A stretch of DNA of 64,000 bases from JABWBD01 sp040768665. Lineage in GTDB: Bacteria > Planctomycetota > Planctomycetia > Pirellulales > Thermoguttaceae. Positions 63,207 through 64,000 of this stretch are shown here, piece by piece. The position numbers and the translations under genes are program-made. Under the pieces are notes generated by a model, which was given only the letters and a program-made list of their open reading frames with translations, did no database searches and was not told the DNA's origin. Location of the stretch: assembly GCA_040768665.1 (NCBI GenBank), contig JAXGMN010000048.1, positions 1-64,000 of the forward strand. Reading direction: 5' to 3'. Position 1 is the first letter of the stretch. Every line of letters begins with the position of its first letter.

Positions 63207-63731
63207 GTGACTGGCCAAGAGCGAATTCGGCAGCGACAACTCGTGCGGCAGGCGGAAGGCTACCTGGAGCTGGGAATGCCCCAGCAGGCTCTGGATATCC
63301 TGAGCCGCGTTCGCGACACATCGCACTTGAGTTCCCATGCGATGTTCTTGCAGGGGGAGTCGCTCCGCTCGTTGGCTCGTCACCAGGAGGCGCTCGTGCC
63401 TCTCTCCGGAGCCGCCCAGGCCGAACCGGAGAATATTCACGTCTGGCTCGCCATGGGTTGGTGCTACAAGCGGATCGGCCGGGTGGACTTGGCCATTAAG
63501 GCGCTCCGGCGAGCCATGCAAATCGCTCCTTCCGACGCCTTGATCCAATACAACCTGGCCTGCTACTACAGTCTTGCCGGCAACAAGATGCGGGCGTTGG
63601 CTCATCTGGCACGTGCAATACGTTTCGACCCCGACTACCGCGGCTCTTGTGGAAACCGAGGCCGATTTCGACCCCCTACGCTCCGATCCGGATTTTCAGG
63701 CACTGACCCGCGTCGTCGTGTGACTCTTTAG
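63207..63731 (+). CDS. TPR repeat protein with probable C-terminal frameshift
   Basis: 174 residues if started at the GTG 63207 (GGGAG 10 bases upstream); an earlier start at 63162 is possible. TPR units are LVRQAEGYLELGMPQQALDILSRV, HAMFLQGESLRSLARHQEALVPLSGAAQAEPEN, IHVWLAMGWCYKRIGRVDLAIKALRRAMQIAPSD and ALIQYNLACYYSLAGNKMRALAHLARAIRFDPDY. After DPDYR the frame turns into an Arg-rich tail. Removing one G near 63642 restores ALVETEADFDPLRSDPDFQALTRVVV, the usual ending of this TPR type, with stop at 63721-63723. Either a sequencing error or a real frameshift. Confidence 0.75.
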   Translation: MTGQERIRQRQLVRQAEGYLELGMPQQALDILSRVRDTSHLSSHAMFLQGESLRSLARHQEALVPLSGAAQAEPENIHVWLAMGWCYKRIGRVDLAIKALRRAMQIAPSDALIQYNLACYYSLAGNKMRALAHLARAIRFDPDYRGSCGNRGRFRPPTLRSGFSGTDPRRRVTL

Positions 63732-63762
63732 AAAACAACCACACGCCACGATTTCAAAAGGC

Positions 63763-64000
63763 TCAACGGATCCTGTCGCGCAGTTCCCGCTTCACCTTCT
63801 TGATCTGTTCGGCCTCGGGCGATTTCTTGTAGTAGTGGTCCAGCGGATAACAACCGCTGATCAGGCCGTTGCGGGGGCCGGTTGTGCAATCGCTGAACGT
63901 CCGGCAAATACGGCCCGTCTTAAGCGGTCTTCCCGCCAGAACGTCGGCCGGCAGGTCCCAGTAGCTGAGCACCAACCGTCCCACGCCGACGAAGTCGACC
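63763..64000 (-). CDS. NADH:flavin oxidoreductase (old yellow enzyme family), C-terminal end only
   Basis: The gene enters from the right edge; only the last 78 codons are visible. VDFVGVGRLVLSYWDLPADVLAGRPLKTGRICRTFSDCTTGPRNGLISGCYPLDHYYKKSPE is the characteristic C-terminus of a planctomycete/verrucomicrobial branch of FMN-dependent NADH:flavin oxidoreductases. A frame starting at 63984 is not the true start, since the coding sequence continues upstream to the edge. It is convergent with the TPR gene, 31 bp apart. Confidence 0.75.
   Translation of the reverse strand, partial: VDFVGVGRLVLSYWDLPADVLAGRPLKTGRICRTFSDCTTGPRNGLISGCYPLDHYYKKSPEAEQIKKVKRELRDRIR

Noticed and set aside
1..64000. CRISPR array, rRNA operon, phage genes
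   Set aside because: No regularly spaced direct repeats, rRNA sequence or phage structural genes were seen.

Overview
This 64 kb, GC-rich window looks like a chromosomal segment of a planctomycete (Pirellulales-like). The evidence is the mix of proteins: many secreted proteins with PQQ-type beta-propellers, a secreted protein with c-type heme motifs and a hydrazine-synthase-alpha-like propeller, DUF1570, DUF1573, Uma2 and VIT/VWA proteins, an archaeal-type topoisomerase VI pair, and tiny secreted Tyr/Pro-rich proteins. Genus assignment is inference from gene content; no rRNA or tRNA gene was found.

Layout. 1-4138: end-truncated VIT/VWA protein (minus) and two convergent Uma2-type genes. 4139-5156: gene-free, with palindromes. 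5157-17551: plus-strand saccharide-utilisation cluster: secreted propeller, Tat-exported GH116 glycosidase, LamG plus GH-A glycosidase, F5/8C plus HZS-alpha-like heme protein, URO-D family protein, Gfo/Idh/MocA dehydrogenase. 17616-20851: topoisomerase VI B-A operon (minus), convergent with it. 21071-27194: two small secreted proteins, GNAT-fold protein, DUF1570 metallopeptidase-like protein, SPOR-like protein, and rdgB. 27518-31387: giant secreted propeller protein. 31518-39601: MoxR/DUF58/Bat (VWA) operon, with BatB-BatC-like and BatD-BatE-like fusions. 39780-46156: a DUF1573 gene split by nested insertion sequences (an IS630 remnant, a decayed IS66 carrying a DruA gene, and a full IS630). 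46205-50735: exported fucose-isomerase-like protein, exported alpha/beta hydrolase, SBF transporter. 58102 down to 50737: minus-strand housekeeping run HPF - EIIA(Ntr) - HPr - EI - DUF2344 - RNase E/G - L21 - FtsX-like permease. 58367-64000: large anchored FecR-like protein, small membrane protein, HDOD protein, TPR protein, and the C-terminus of an old-yellow-enzyme family protein.

The strongest unexplained signal is a dense set of REP-like palindromes of several families between genes. One pair has compensatory arm changes, which supports a selected hairpin. In the Bat operon two different repeat families overlap the 5' ends of genes and appear to encode the N-terminal residues of exported proteins; a third family supplies the last codons and stop of a small membrane protein. 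The second clear story is the IS-split DUF1573 gene: joining the two sides at one TA restores a single 409-residue frame, and a 150 bp exact direct repeat points to recombination between two IS630 copies.
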